17,727 nucleotides of DNA, taken from Gloeophyllum trabeum ATCC 11539. Lineage: Eukaryota > Basidiomycota > Agaricomycetes > Gloeophyllales > Gloeophyllaceae. The notes under the pieces are model-generated. The model saw nothing but the letters and a program-made list of their open reading frames with translations. It was not told the DNA's origin and ran no database searches. The stretch's first letter is position 1; every line of letters starts with the position of its first letter. Location of the stretch: positions 7,100 through 24,826 of the forward strand of contig NW_006920431.1 of assembly GCF_000344685.1 (NCBI RefSeq), written 5' to 3'. A program made the position numbers and the translations under genes. Below, one piece after another: positions 1 to 8,539 of the stretch.

Positions 1-104
1 GCAAAGCCATTCCTGTAGTATAAATTGTACAAAGTAGCATACAGAAAAACAAGTTTCGACTTCACCATCTCAGAGAATTAGAGTTACGATCTCAGCGACC
101 CGAG

Positions 105-125
105 AAGTTCGAAAGCGTCGAACTT
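105..125. repeat. Perfect 8-bp stem hairpin
   Basis: AAGTTCGA (105-112) and TCGAACTT (118-125) are exact reverse complements around the loop AAGCG. No gene context explains it. It could be a structured RNA element, part of a degraded transposon or chance. Confidence 0.5.
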
Positions 126-318
126 AGCGAATTATAACCGATCTTAGCTTTGCCAATAGGCCTGACTCGTCGAGTGAATTATCTCCGCCATCGATCCAAT
201 TAGCTCCGGTGAGTCTCACATAGCGAAATAAAATTAACCAAGTTTCTCTAGCAATTTCTACTCCCGTGGGCCCGAACCTACACTCGGTTTCGTGGTTTGC
301 GACTTTGTCTGCGACTTT

Positions 319-337
319 CCGGAGATAAATACTCCGG
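319..337. repeat. 6-bp stem hairpin CCGGAG/CTCCGG
   Basis: CCGGAG (319-324) and CTCCGG (332-337) pair across the AT-only loop ATAAATA. It directly follows a nonamer-like repeat (TGCGACTTT twice near 298-318). Function unknown. Confidence 0.4.
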
Positions 338-546
338 AGCGTCCCTTAGTGTTTGTTTCAGGCGTCAAGGTTTTGTTTTATTTTTCTAGGTCTTCCTACG
401 GACTACCCTACGGCGTCTTACTCCTCCTTTCCCCCTCGAACTATTAAATACCCTTCAGTTGTCTCGGACCGCCTTCACCCATATCACGGGGTTTAGGTTT
501 ATTTCCTTTGGTCCTTGGTGATTGTTGTGTGTCAGTGCATATCACC

Positions 547-3349
547 GGAGTGGCTTTCGTCCTGAACCGAGAAATAACAGACCACAAATATAAAGAGCAC
601 TGAACTCATACCAGGGCGAGCCCTTCTGCTCACCACCAAGTGGCACAACTCAGAAAGATTCACTCTACTCAACATCTATGCACCCAATGACTATGGAGAA
701 CACCCAGATTTCTGGGACAAAGTAACTACTGCTCTAATACAAGCCGGAAATCCCCAAGTTGACTTTATGGTGGGAGACTTTAACATAGTTGAGGAAGCCC
801 TCGACTGCTCACCACCGCGCCTGGACCCGACTGGTGCTACAAATGCACTACGTGCGTTCCGATTACACTTCGGACTGGTCGACGGTTGGAGACATGATAA
901 CCCCACAGAAAGAGCGTACACATACACCAGCAGCTCACACCACTTCTCATGCATAGACCGAATATACACACGTATCCCCCACCTCCCAAATATCCGGGAC
1001 TGGACAAAAGGACCCTCAGAGATCCCAAGTGACCACAGCATGCTCTCGCTACGCTTCTCGCCAACCAATGCAACCTACATTGGGCCAGGCCGCTGGACTT
1101 GGCCACTGGGACTTCTCCATGACAGTGACCTACTGGCGGAGGCAATAGAGCTCGGCATGACACTTCAGGAGAAACTCCAGAGTGTCACATTAGCACGCAA
1201 TAATGGACACAATGCACAGATCCTCTGGGAAGATTACAAAACCCAGATTACACAAATCTGCAAGAGGCATGCAAAGGTCACGCTAGCAAAAATAAACCGC
1301 CGCATCACCCAGCTGAAGAAAGACATATCCCGCACAACTAACAGGACAGATATGGACACTGCAGAAGAGGTGCGCTCAAATGCGGCCTTCCTCCAAAGCG
1401 AACTCACACACCTGGAGAAAAAGCGATATCTGAAGGCCCAGTCATATGGGCAAGCAATGTGGGCCTCAAAAGGAGAAACACCCAGCAAATACCTGTCAAA
1501 GGTATATAGTGAGAAGAAACCTAGGGATGTAATACCCAGACTCCGAAATCCTGCAACTCAACAACTGTCCTTTGCCACATGCTCCGATGAGATGGCAGAG
1601 ATTGCAGCCCAACATCACGACAAACTACAGACGGCTCAAGAATACCCCATCTGTGAGGCTGAACTTCAAAATATACAGGAAGAAGTCCTTTCCTCCATCC
1701 CAGAGGATCAAAAATACACAGCCCCAACACAGAATGACTTAGCAAACCGACTCAAGACCGTTCACATCCAGAAGGCATTAGACATGTCAAAAGCTGGCAC
1801 AGCAACAGGCATGGATGGGATCCCTTATGAACTCTGGAAACTCCTACACGAACGACACATAGCCGCTGAGAAAGCAGGAGAAGAGTCTTTTAATGTAGTT
1901 AAAGTCATGACAAATGTCTTTAACAACATACAACTATATGGTGTAGATGAAAAGACATCCTTCACACTGGGCTGGATGTGCCCCATTTTCAAGAAGAAAA
2001 ATAGAGACGAAATAGCAAACTACCGGCCCATCACTCTACTGAACTCAGACTATAAGATCCTAACCAAGGCTCTTGCTCTCCAACTAGCAGATCCAGCCCC
2101 TCAGCTCATACATAGAGACCAAGCGGGCTTTGTACCTGGCAGGTCAATTTTTAATCATGTCCGACTGTCTAAAGTCATGATCGACTTCGCCGAAGCCACA
2201 GAATCTAATGGGGCCATCATTGCTCTTGATCAAGAGAAAGCCTATGACAAAGTCGATCATCGCTATCTATGGGGAGTGCTAAAGGCATTCCGCCTGCCTG
2301 ACATGTTCATCCAAACTGTACAATCACTCTACTCCAATGCGCACACACAAGTAATAATAAATGGTGTCCTAAGTGCACCGTTCCGCATCACACGTGGGGT
2401 GCGACAAGGCGACCCCCTTTCTTGCCTGCTATTTGACCTGGCCATCGAACCCCTAGCCTGTATGCTCCGAAACTCCCCAAAACTGTCAGGTTACCATATC
2501 CCGGGTGTAGCAGACAAAATCCTCATTACTCTCTTCGCCGACGATGCAACAATATACCTCCCGACTACGGACCGCCTCGAAGATCTTCAGGACATCCTCA
2601 CAATCTGGTGCAAGGCGTCAGGGGCAAAATTCAACACTGAGAAAACAGAAATCCTACCAATTGGCAATGAAGAACACCGCACGAATGTCATTGTCTCCAG
2701 GAAACTACACCAGGATGATGCACCACTGCCTGAGAGCATTCACGTTGTCAAGGACGGCGAGACTATACGCTCCCTAGGTGCCTGGATAGGTAATAAGGCG
2801 AACCCTGTCGTGCCCTGGGAACGCACACTTGACAAAGTTAACAGAGCCTTCAAGCGCCTACAGAAGGGTCACCCTACACTGAATAGCAAAAGGCACATGG
2901 TGCAACACATGGCGGGAGGCATGACCCAGTACCTCACCAAAGTACAAGGCATGCCAGATCCAATCATCGATAGCCTGGTCAAACTGATCCGCAACTTCAT
3001 CTGGGAAGACGCACCTCAACCACCGCTTGCACTTGAACGTCTGTACCTAAGAATGGAGGAAGGAGGCATAAACCTCCTGGACATTAAGTCCCGCAATGAT
3101 GCAATACAACTGACGTGGCTGCGAGCGTACCTTGACTTCACAGAAGATCGACCAGCATGGGCATTTGTGACAGATGTCCTAATAAACCATCTTGCACCTG
3201 AGGGCATCCCAGATACGGCACGCCTGAACACATTCCTCCAGACCTGGGATGTCCCAACACAGGGACAACGATCACGCACCCTCCCCGACGATATAATCAT
3301 GATGCTACGTATTGCTCAGAAACACAACATTGCCTTCGCCCCCCCCTAA
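547..3349 (+). pseudogene. LINE ORF2 first part: partial endonuclease plus reverse transcriptase
   Basis: The main open frame runs from 602 to the TAA at 3347-3349; its first ATG is at 767, giving 860 residues. Endonuclease motifs seen are NIYAPN (before the ATG), GDFN (residues 3-6 of the 767 frame), CIDRIYTR (62-69) and SDH (88-90). Reverse transcriptase motifs are YRPITLLN, AGFVPGRS, ALDQEKAYD with Asp488, GVRQGDP and FADD with Asp592/Asp593, so the RT active site is intact. The start of the endonuclease (GVAFVLN at 547 onward) lies in another frame that hits TGA at 601-603, showing one extra base (or two lost) just before 601. At the 3' end a C8 run (3339-3346) puts the frame onto TAA; the coding sense continues one base over, into the RNase H part. 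The enzyme would nick DNA and copy its own RNA, but truncation and frameshifts make this copy dead. Confidence 0.9.
3339..3346 (+). other. C8 homopolymer at the RT/RNase H frame junction
   Basis: The upstream RT frame reads into TAA directly after this run. With one C fewer the frame would pass into the downstream RNase H frame without a break. Frame continuity on both sides identifies this as the indel site, through slippage in the genome, a sequencing error or, less likely, programmed frameshifting. Confidence 0.7.
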
Positions 3350-3461
3350 GCTCTCAAAAGCACTCAAACAACAACTCCCAGCCTTCTACCACCTGGGTGC
3401 CCGCCCAAAAACTTATCGCGCCCCCAGCTTCAGGTGCCTGCTACACATGCACGATACTCTT

Positions 3462-3464
3462 TGA
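3462..3464 (+). other. In-frame TGA stop within the LINE polyprotein
   Basis: The frame is coherent on both sides: FRCLLHMHDTL before and VSDLIRIANRLHEI after. TGA could come from CGA by C-to-T change at a CpG, as in methylation-driven decay. This is inference from a single site. Confidence 0.65.
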
Positions 3465-4393
3465 GTCAGTGACCTCATCCGCATAGCGAACAGACTACAT
3501 GAAATACCTCCCCCCCCGGGAACGCACCAGCCTCGCCGCTCCTGTCGGTGCACCTGCTGTGTAGCTGACAGGGGTAATGGGTGCGAAAACCCACACAAAT
3601 GCACACTACAGGCCAAGCATATCCTGGACTCACTCTCCCCTATGACAAACCCCTCCCACAACCCGCCGGCAGATGATCTCACCTTGACACACCACAGACT
3701 TGAGAAAAATCGGCAAGCCCGGTTAGACAAAGGGGGAATCACATTTGATCCATCACTCACCCTCAAGAACAGCCTTGTGGAGTGCTTCAGGGTCTTCTCC
3801 AGCTCCACAGCGCAAGGAATAAGCCCTCCCTACCGCCTGCAATACCCAGTAGCGGGTGTGAGCCTAGAAAATGAACACATGACGGTTTACACCGATGGCT
3901 CCTGTGAGGACAATGGAAAACTCACCGCACGTGCAGGAAGCGGGATCTACATCAAACCGGATCACCCTAACAACCGAGCTATTCGAGTCCCAGGCCCACT
4001 GCAATCAAACCAAGTGGGAGAACTCGTGGCGGTCATTGCCGCCCTACAGGATATTCCTCCATTTGTCCCGATCACCATTGCAACAGACTCCATGTATGTA
4101 ATAGATGGGCTCACCAAACACCTGGGGCACTGGGAAGACATAGGTTGGCTTGGAGTGGCAAACAGCCAATTCTTCCAGGCTGCAGCATACCAACTCCGCC
4201 GTCGTTCAGCCAGAACGTCCTTCCAATGGGTGAAAGGACACGACAACAACCCTGGAAACGAAGCCGCCGATGCCTTAGCAAAACAAGGGTCGGAAAAAGA
4301 TGCCGCGGACCAAATTGATCTGACAGTCCCAACAAATTTCACAATACAGGGAGCGAAACTGTCTTGCCTCACCCAAGCGATAGCTTACCGGGG

Positions 4394-4414
4394 AGTGCGC
4401 GCGAGGCGCGCACT
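4394..4414 (+). repeat. GC-rich 9-bp hairpin inside the LINE coding region
   Basis: AGTGCGCGC (4394-4402) and GCGCGCACT (4406-4414) are exact reverse complements separated by GAG. It lies in coding sequence after RNase H (GVRARRALTV), so it may be a by-product of Arg/Ala codons. Confidence 0.5.
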
Positions 4415-5183
4415 GACAGTGACCCCACGCCAGGGAGCAGTGATCAATCTTGACAGAACCCGCTATGGGCTCGAAGAAGTTACACACAGCCTGGAAACGG
4501 ATCAGCAAATCTGGCTCTCGTGGCATAACAAAAACCTGAGAGCAGAAGTCCGACAATTCACTCACAAAGCCTTGCATCGCACACAAAAGGTGGGGGATTA
4601 CTGGACTCCTATAGATGGGTATCAATACCGTGCGATCTGCCCCTTCTGCAAAGACACCACAGAATCCATGGAACACATCTGGTTAGAGTGTGATACACCA
4701 GAAAGGGCACTAATCTGGAAACTCGCAAAACAACTATGGCCCCGAGCCCATGGTGAATGGTCAAACCTCCCCTTTGGAGCGATCCTTGGCAGTGGGAAAT
4801 TGACTCTCCCCCCGGCCGCCACACACATGCCGGGAAGCGAGTCAGACGGCGGCGAGATTAAGCAGCAACGAGCGGGAGCATCCCGGCTCCTCCAAATCCT
4901 CGTCTCGGAATCCGCGTACCTCATATGGACACTAAGATGCCAGAGAGTGATACAAGGCAACACCCACTCCCTCGCTGCAATAAATACTAGATGGACAAAT
5001 GCTATCAACAGACGCCTTACAACAGACCGGGTTACAGCAGCAAAACTAACTAGAAAACCTAAATTTGAACAAACCGTTGCCAATACCTGGAAAGGCACAC
5101 TCCGGGGCGAACAACAACTCCCAAAGGATTGGATGATGAATGATGAGGTTTTAGTGGGTATTAGAACTGTCCAGGCCTCCTAG

Positions 5184-5349
5184 TTAACGGAGACACCAGG
5201 CATTTCTCGAGTCCCACACTCCCCAGTAACCACTGGGGGTGCGTAAATGCATTTTACCTCGGGCCGGACGGTGCACCGCATCGCCCGCTACAGCGTACCT
5301 CCCGGGGCTGTACCAATAGTCAGTTGCTGGGTGGTAATACCGCTTGTCC
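5184..5349 (+). other. LINE 3' untranslated region
   Basis: It lies between the final TAG and the poly(A) tail. It carries a perfect 7-bp hairpin at 5221-5238 (CCCCAGT, loop AACC, ACTGGGG). In stringent LINEs the 3' RNA end is what the reverse transcriptase recognises, so this hairpin is a candidate recognition element; that role is inferred. Confidence 0.6.
5221..5238 (+). repeat. 3'UTR stem-loop of the LINE
   Basis: Seven perfect base pairs with a four-base loop, about 110 bases before the poly(A) tail. It would be the same stem-loop in the element's RNA. Confidence 0.6.
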
Positions 5350-5377
5350 AAAAAAAAAAAAAAAAAAAAAAAAAAAA
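5350..5377 (+). repeat. A28 tail of the LINE
   Basis: An uninterrupted run of 28 A residues follows the 3'UTR and ends sharply at CGTTGACC. A pure tail of this length marks the 3' end of the insertion and suggests little time for decay, in contrast with the broken frames. Confidence 0.9.
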
Positions 5378-6893
5378 CGTTGACCTCGTTGAGAGCTTTC
5401 ATCGCGCCTCTTACTCGCGCCCCTTCCTGTCGAGCATGTACTTCACCTGAGCACGTATACGTACCCCGGACGTCGATCACTACGACCATGAATCTCAAAG
5501 ATTATCTGGCCACGACGTCAACAGCATCTGGTACTCGATATAGGAGTGTTAATAGAAAGTGGTGATCACTGACTCCTGAAAGACCATGCCGAGCACGATC
5601 ATAGCCCGTCTTCGAAGTTGTCAGCTAATTTGTAGCTCAAAGGTATCGATTGTAGAGAAGAGATGTCCGTACGTCACGAATTTTTGCCGCACCTTTGTCC
5701 ATTTCGGAGGGGTTGGTATTCCACGCCGCTCGCTGAACAGGAGCAGGCGATGCGCGAGGACGCGCCGGGTTCAATTCCGTGGATCATGGCGTAGGGGGCG
5801 GTGATGTGGGACAAAGGGAGACGACCTTGGTAAAGAATGACGAGGAGCTCGCAAAAGGACTCTGGCCGGAAGGGAACCAAACGCGGGCGATGGACGCGCA
5901 GGTGAGAGCGTACGCTTGAAGACGTTTGGGGGCAGTTGCGAGGAGACCACGTAGAAGGTGCATGTGTGTGACGCCCATAGAGAGCACGGGCGATGACTTG
6001 AACATGATATGGACCTGAAAATTGAACGGGCGAGTGGATGAGAGCCGTCGGCCCTCGTGTTCTCGGACAAGAGGGAACAACCATGAGCCACAGAGCACCA
6101 TGGGACCTAACCTACATCTCCGCGGTGAATAGAGGACAAGTGTATACGCCGAACGGACAACGCGAGGAGGAGGAGGAGCGCAGTCGATCCTGCACATATG
6201 GCGGATATAGCCGGCGGTCTTCCAAAGGCTTGATCAGCCGCCCCGTGACTGGACACTTGTGAGTACAGGCTTTAGCTCACTATTATACTTGCCAATCCCA
6301 CATGAACGATTGATGGTCTACCAGGTGCTCCCAGGTTGCGGTAGTCGCTGCTGCACATGTCAGAGCATCTTGGAGACCAGCAATCCGCTACCTATCCTCG
6401 ACAACTTGGATGTCCATCGCATTTGGCCCTCTTGCAGCAATGCCGAATCGTGCTTCGGGCTGTCCAAACATTTGCCCTTCTGCACGAATAGGGTCTCCGA
6501 CTGCTCTACGGGGTCTCTGAATGACGGTGTCCTCTTCTCCGGTTGGGTTCGTTCGTGTTGCGCGCCGGGGCGGGGGCGTGGGGAGGGAGGTTAGACTACA
6601 GGAGAGTGTACTGTGGACTCAGGACTCAAAGATATACGCGTGTTGGTCGGTTTTTCAGCCCTCGACGTGGCCCCCGCTCGGCGAAGGAAACTTCCATGGG
6701 CGTATGATATTAATGGTGCAGCTCGCTATCTTCAGGCGAACTTCCCTTTTTGCCGACTTCCGCGTACTTGAAGTTGCTCGGGTTCTCCGCAAAGACGTCC
6801 TCGAGAATTTGTCTTTCCAGGTGAAACCCAGTTGTGAAGTTTGATGCCACAGTAGTATCCTGCTTCCCAAGGGGCGGACACCGGGAGATGCCG
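5378..6893. other. Gene-poor stretch between the LINE and the repeat structure
   Basis: No convincing gene. Between about 5771 and 6197 all three minus-strand frames stay open over much of the same interval and none shows a recognisable domain, which is what a GC-rich, stop-poor stretch does. A weak NmrA-like remnant is annotated separately at 6710-6845. CT-rich tracts on the minus strand could belong to an undetected leader or UTR. Confidence 0.5.
6710..6845 (-). pseudogene. Possible decayed NmrA-like C-terminal fragment
   Basis: On the minus strand the frame ending at TAA 6712-6710 contains ILEDVFAENPSNFKYAEV followed by SSPEDSEL. This matches in order the C terminus of the intact reductase downstream on the same strand, which has ELEAALKENPNNFVAW and then TPEETANKL. 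Codon third positions in the core are GC-rich like the real exons. No start, N-terminal Rossmann part or clear splice site was found, and the sequence that would precede it is taken up by the 6894-7266 repeat structure. It may be the remnant of a tandem duplicate; the match is short and could be chance. Confidence 0.3.
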
Positions 6894-7266
6894 AGACCAC
6901 ATGCAGGGGGAGGGGGGGGACCTCGGAGCCCTTAACTGAGATTTATTATCAGTTAAGCGCCCAGCCATCTGGGGTAAGGGGGCTAACAGGTAGGTATCTG
7001 GCACACCATTGGGTAATTCTGAGTAACCTAAATGCCTTTCTGAAGTATCCCAGAGGAAAGCGGTGAGAAAGAACGACCCCTGGTAGCGATCTTCAGAAAA
7101 ACATATGAATTGTGACCGACGTAGATGTGACACCCCCTGTGACAAAGTAACCCTAACCCTTGCTTGCTATGCGACATGCCTTCCCTTTTATGTACCGTGA
7201 GACTGTCCCACGGGGGGAGGGGGGGTCCCCTGGAGACCCTTAACTGAGATTTGTGGCATGTGGTCT
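6894..7266. repeat. Compound inverted/direct repeat structure (MITE-like candidate)
   Basis: The outer arms are an exact 11-bp inverted pair, AGACCACATGC (6894-6904) and GCATGTGGTCT (7256-7266), 373 bp end to end. Inside each arm is a G-run module: G5-A-G8 then CCCTTAACTGAGATTT (6906-6944) on the left, and G6-A-G7 then the same 16 bases (7212-7252) on the right, in direct orientation. The left module is followed by TCAGTTAAG (6949-6957), so CTTAACTGA occurs three times in mixed orientation. No transposase and no obvious target duplication were seen. It could be a small non-autonomous DNA transposon, possibly nested, or a structured RNA locus. It ends close to the predicted 3' end of the reductase gene. 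Confidence 0.5.
6931..6957. repeat. 9-bp stem hairpin CTTAACTGA/TCAGTTAAG
   Basis: CTTAACTGA (6931-6939) and TCAGTTAAG (6949-6957) are exact reverse complements around a nine-base AT-rich loop. The same CTTAACTGA recurs at 7239-7247. Confidence 0.6.
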
Positions 7267-7271
7267 AAAAT

Positions 7272-7277
7272 TTTATT
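7272..7277 (-). terminator. Poly(A) signal of the NmrA-like gene
   Basis: TTTATT on the plus strand reads AATAAA on the minus strand, about 130 nt after the reductase stop codon at 7406. Position and orientation fit a cleavage and polyadenylation signal. Confidence 0.5.
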
Positions 7278-7405
7278 TCTGTCTGCCCCTTGCTGCTTCC
7301 TCTGCAATGTCATCCTGGGTTTCAAACTCGATTCATTTCTGCACTTCTCAATATCGTACAAGGCCATCCTGATTCCTCTGTTGCTTACACTTCTTCCCTT
7401 TCTCT

Positions 7406-8461
7406 TCACGGATCCGTCGCGATCAACGCATCTACAACTGGTGTCGGGTTCCAGTCGGGATAGAGCTTGTTCGCAGTCTCCTCGGGCGTCTTCGCCGTGA
7501 GTCCCTCGCCCTGCTCCCACGCCAGCTTCAGCCACGCGACAAAGTTGTTCGGGTTCTCCTTCAGAGCTGCCTCCAACTCGGAGCGCGGGGTGTGCGTCAC
7601 CTCGTATTTCTTGCCCGTCTTGGCGAGGTAGGCTTCCGCGACCTCGTTCAAGGTCTGCCGGTGGTCAGGACGAGGGCAGCGCGAGGGTTGGATGAAGCAT
7701 ACCTTGCGGTCGCCCTCGATGGGGAACTCCTTCCAGTACAGCTGGTCCGGGGAGAGGCGCGTCGTCACGTACGCGATGAACCGCGCGATATCCCTCCTTG
7801 TCGTCCAGCTCACAGGCGTCTTCCCCTCACCCGCAATCGTAATCTTCCCATTCGGGCGATCCCACCCAAACGTCCTGTCCGCCCCTGAGCGCCTCCCTTT
7901 CACGCACCACGCACAAATCAAACCACTCACGGATTGAAGATAAAGTCCGCGAACGGGCCCGTATAGAACAGCGCGTACGGCAGCTTCAGCTCCTCGAGCT
8001 TGCGGTGCAGCGTATTCTTGTACGCGAGGATCCCCTCCGTCCGTCCCTGCGTGACGACGCCGTACTCGGACGGCACGAACAGCTTGACGTTCGCCGCCTT
8101 CGCGGCGGCGGCGAGCGGCTCCTGCGTCGCGAGCGCGGCGCCGCCGACGGTGGAGATCACCACGTCGATCCCGACGAGCGCGGAGGTGAGCGAGGGGGCG
8201 GAGGTGTAGTCGACCGCGGCGATCGTGGCGCCCTGCGCGGCGAGCTGCGAGAGGGTGTCGCGCCCGCTGCTGCTCTATCAGGCGGGGTGCATCGTTAGTA
8301 CATACAGAGGGTTCGCCGGTGACTGGGTTGGTACGTACACCGCGGGTGAGGATGACGACCCGTTCGATGGTCCCTTCCTTCTTCAGTTTGAGCAGCTCCT
8401 CCGCGAGGAACACGCCGATGTTCCCCGCGCCCTGGATGGCGAAGTGTTTGAATCCGGACAT
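7406..8461 (-). CDS. NmrA-like / isoflavone reductase-like NAD(P)-binding protein
   Basis: Predicted soluble oxidoreductase or NAD(P) sensor of the NmrA/isoflavone-reductase branch of atypical short-chain dehydrogenases; substrate unknown. The spliced model has exons 8461-8339, 8274-7931, 7874-7703 and 7654-7406, giving 295 residues, normal for the family. Introns are 64, 56 and 48 nt; the first has a TACTAAC branch site. The third is a multiple of three without a stop, so retaining it adds 16 residues (311 aa). Seen in the protein: Rossmann motif GAGNIG (residues 11-16) after a beta strand, VVILTRG (35-41), DVVISTVGG (78-86), LFVPSEYG (106-113), AYKNTLHRKLEEL (125-137) next to the usual substrate-side Lys, and a C-terminal KENPNNFVAW element. 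An unspliced reading gives an Arg-rich stretch around residues 68-160 that is an out-of-frame artefact. The start is the first ATG after a TATA-like box. It is followed in tandem orientation by the P450 upstream, 458 bp away. Confidence 0.9.
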   Translation of the reverse strand: MSGFKHFAIQGAGNIGVFLAEELLKLKKEGTIERVVILTRGVRTNPVTGEPSVCTNDAPRLIEQQRARHPLAARRAGRHDRRGRLHLRPLAHLRARRDRRGDLHRRRRRARDAGAARRRREGGERQAVRAVRVRRRHAGTDGGDPRVQEYAAPQARGAEAAVRAVLYGPVRGLYLQSVSGLICAWCVKGRRSGADRTFGWDRPNGKITIAGEGKTPVSWTTRRDIARFIAYVTTRLSPDQLYWKEFPIEGDRKVCFIQPSRCPRPDHRQTLNEVAEAYLAKTGKKYEVTHTPRSELEAALKENPNNFVAWLKLAWEQGEGLTAKTPEETANKLYPDWNPTPVVDALIATDP

Positions 8462-8523
8462 GGCTCAGCGTCCACTCGTAGCGTCGGCAAGTATGCGTCC
8501 ACGCTGGTGTGGAATGCGTCCCG

Positions 8524-8531
8524 TTTATATA
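8524..8531 (-). promoter_or_regulatory. TATA-like box of the NmrA-like gene
   Basis: The minus strand reads TATATAAA, 63-70 nt before the ATG at 8461. The spacing agrees with TATA-like boxes before the other complete genes here. Confidence 0.6.
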
Positions 8532-8539
8532 GCAAGTAG

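Larger units (their letters stand above)
1..546. other. Unassigned left flank of the LINE
   Basis: No reading frame of useful length or protein motif was seen on either strand. The stretch is moderately AT-rich with T-rich patches. It contains an 8-bp perfect hairpin at 105-125 (AAGTTCGA, five-base loop, TCGAACTT), a 6-bp hairpin at 319-337 (CCGGAG/CTCCGG) and two copies of CCTACGG (395-413). Translation upstream of 547 shows no N-terminal endonuclease motifs, so this is not the missing 5' part of the LINE. It could be host intergenic DNA, a gene leader or an old LTR fragment; nothing seen decides among these. Confidence 0.5.
3348..5183 (+). pseudogene. LINE ORF2 second part: Cys cluster, RNase H and CCHC tail
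   Basis: This frame continues the RT polypeptide after the C8 frameshift. It meets an in-frame TGA at 3462-3464, then runs open to the TAG at 5181-5183; the first ATG is at 3642 (513 residues). A Cys-rich cluster precedes that ATG: Cys codons at 3543, 3549, 3555, 3558, 3582 and 3600 and His at 3594, a likely zinc site. RNase H residues in the 513-residue numbering are Asp85 (YTDGS), Glu127 (VGELVA), Asp149 (ATDSMYV) and Asp210 in GNEAAD, following VKGHD with His200. These form the DEDD set, so the fold looks complete and would degrade the RNA strand of the RNA:DNA hybrid. Cys333, Cys336, His345 and Cys350 form C-x2-C-x8-H-x4-C, as in zinc-knuckle tails of plant and fungal RT proteins. Because the ATG lies after the Cys cluster, it is probably not a natural start. 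Confidence 0.9.
547..5377 (+). mobile_element. 5'-truncated LINE (non-LTR retrotransposon), EN-RT-RNase H type
   Basis: The element moves by target-primed reverse transcription. Visible in order are a partial apurinic-like endonuclease (about 547-1050), a reverse transcriptase with FADD catalytic pair (about 1950-2560), a Cys cluster (3543-3602), RNase H (about 3880-4275), a C-terminal CCHC motif (4638-4691), a short 3'UTR and an A28 tail (5350-5377). Homology to the endonuclease begins abruptly near 547, so the copy is 5'-truncated and lacks the first part of the endonuclease and any ORF1. The RT core wording (RPITLLNSDYKIL, GRSIFNH, ALDQEKAYDK, RQGDP) resembles the L1/Tx1 type, while RNase H is a feature known from other LINE clades including fungal Tad1; the clade is left open. 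No target-site duplication was seen. The sense strand is rich in A and C, unlike the neighbouring genes. The copy is non-functional as read. Confidence 0.93.

Noticed and set aside
3462..3464. TGA as evidence of repeat-induced point mutation
   Set aside because: A single possible C-to-T change is not enough; the rest of the element is not AT-shifted.
3642..3644. ATG at 3642 as the genuine start of a separate RNase H ORF
   Set aside because: Coding similarity (Cys cluster and linker) extends upstream in the same frame to 3348, so the ATG is internal to a once longer protein.
5768..5778. GGTTCAATTCC, like a tRNA T-loop/B box
   Set aside because: The flanking bases do not form a five-pair T stem (two of five positions clash), and no acceptor or anticodon arm could be drawn around it.
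5674..6197. Overlapping minus-strand open frames of 106-137 residues
   Set aside because: Three frames are open over much of the same interval, none has a domain, and composition explains the lack of stops.
7406..8461. Reading the reductase as one unspliced 351-residue protein
   Set aside because: The middle third becomes an Arg-rich string because the frame is wrong there; splicing restores a normal NmrA-like sequence.
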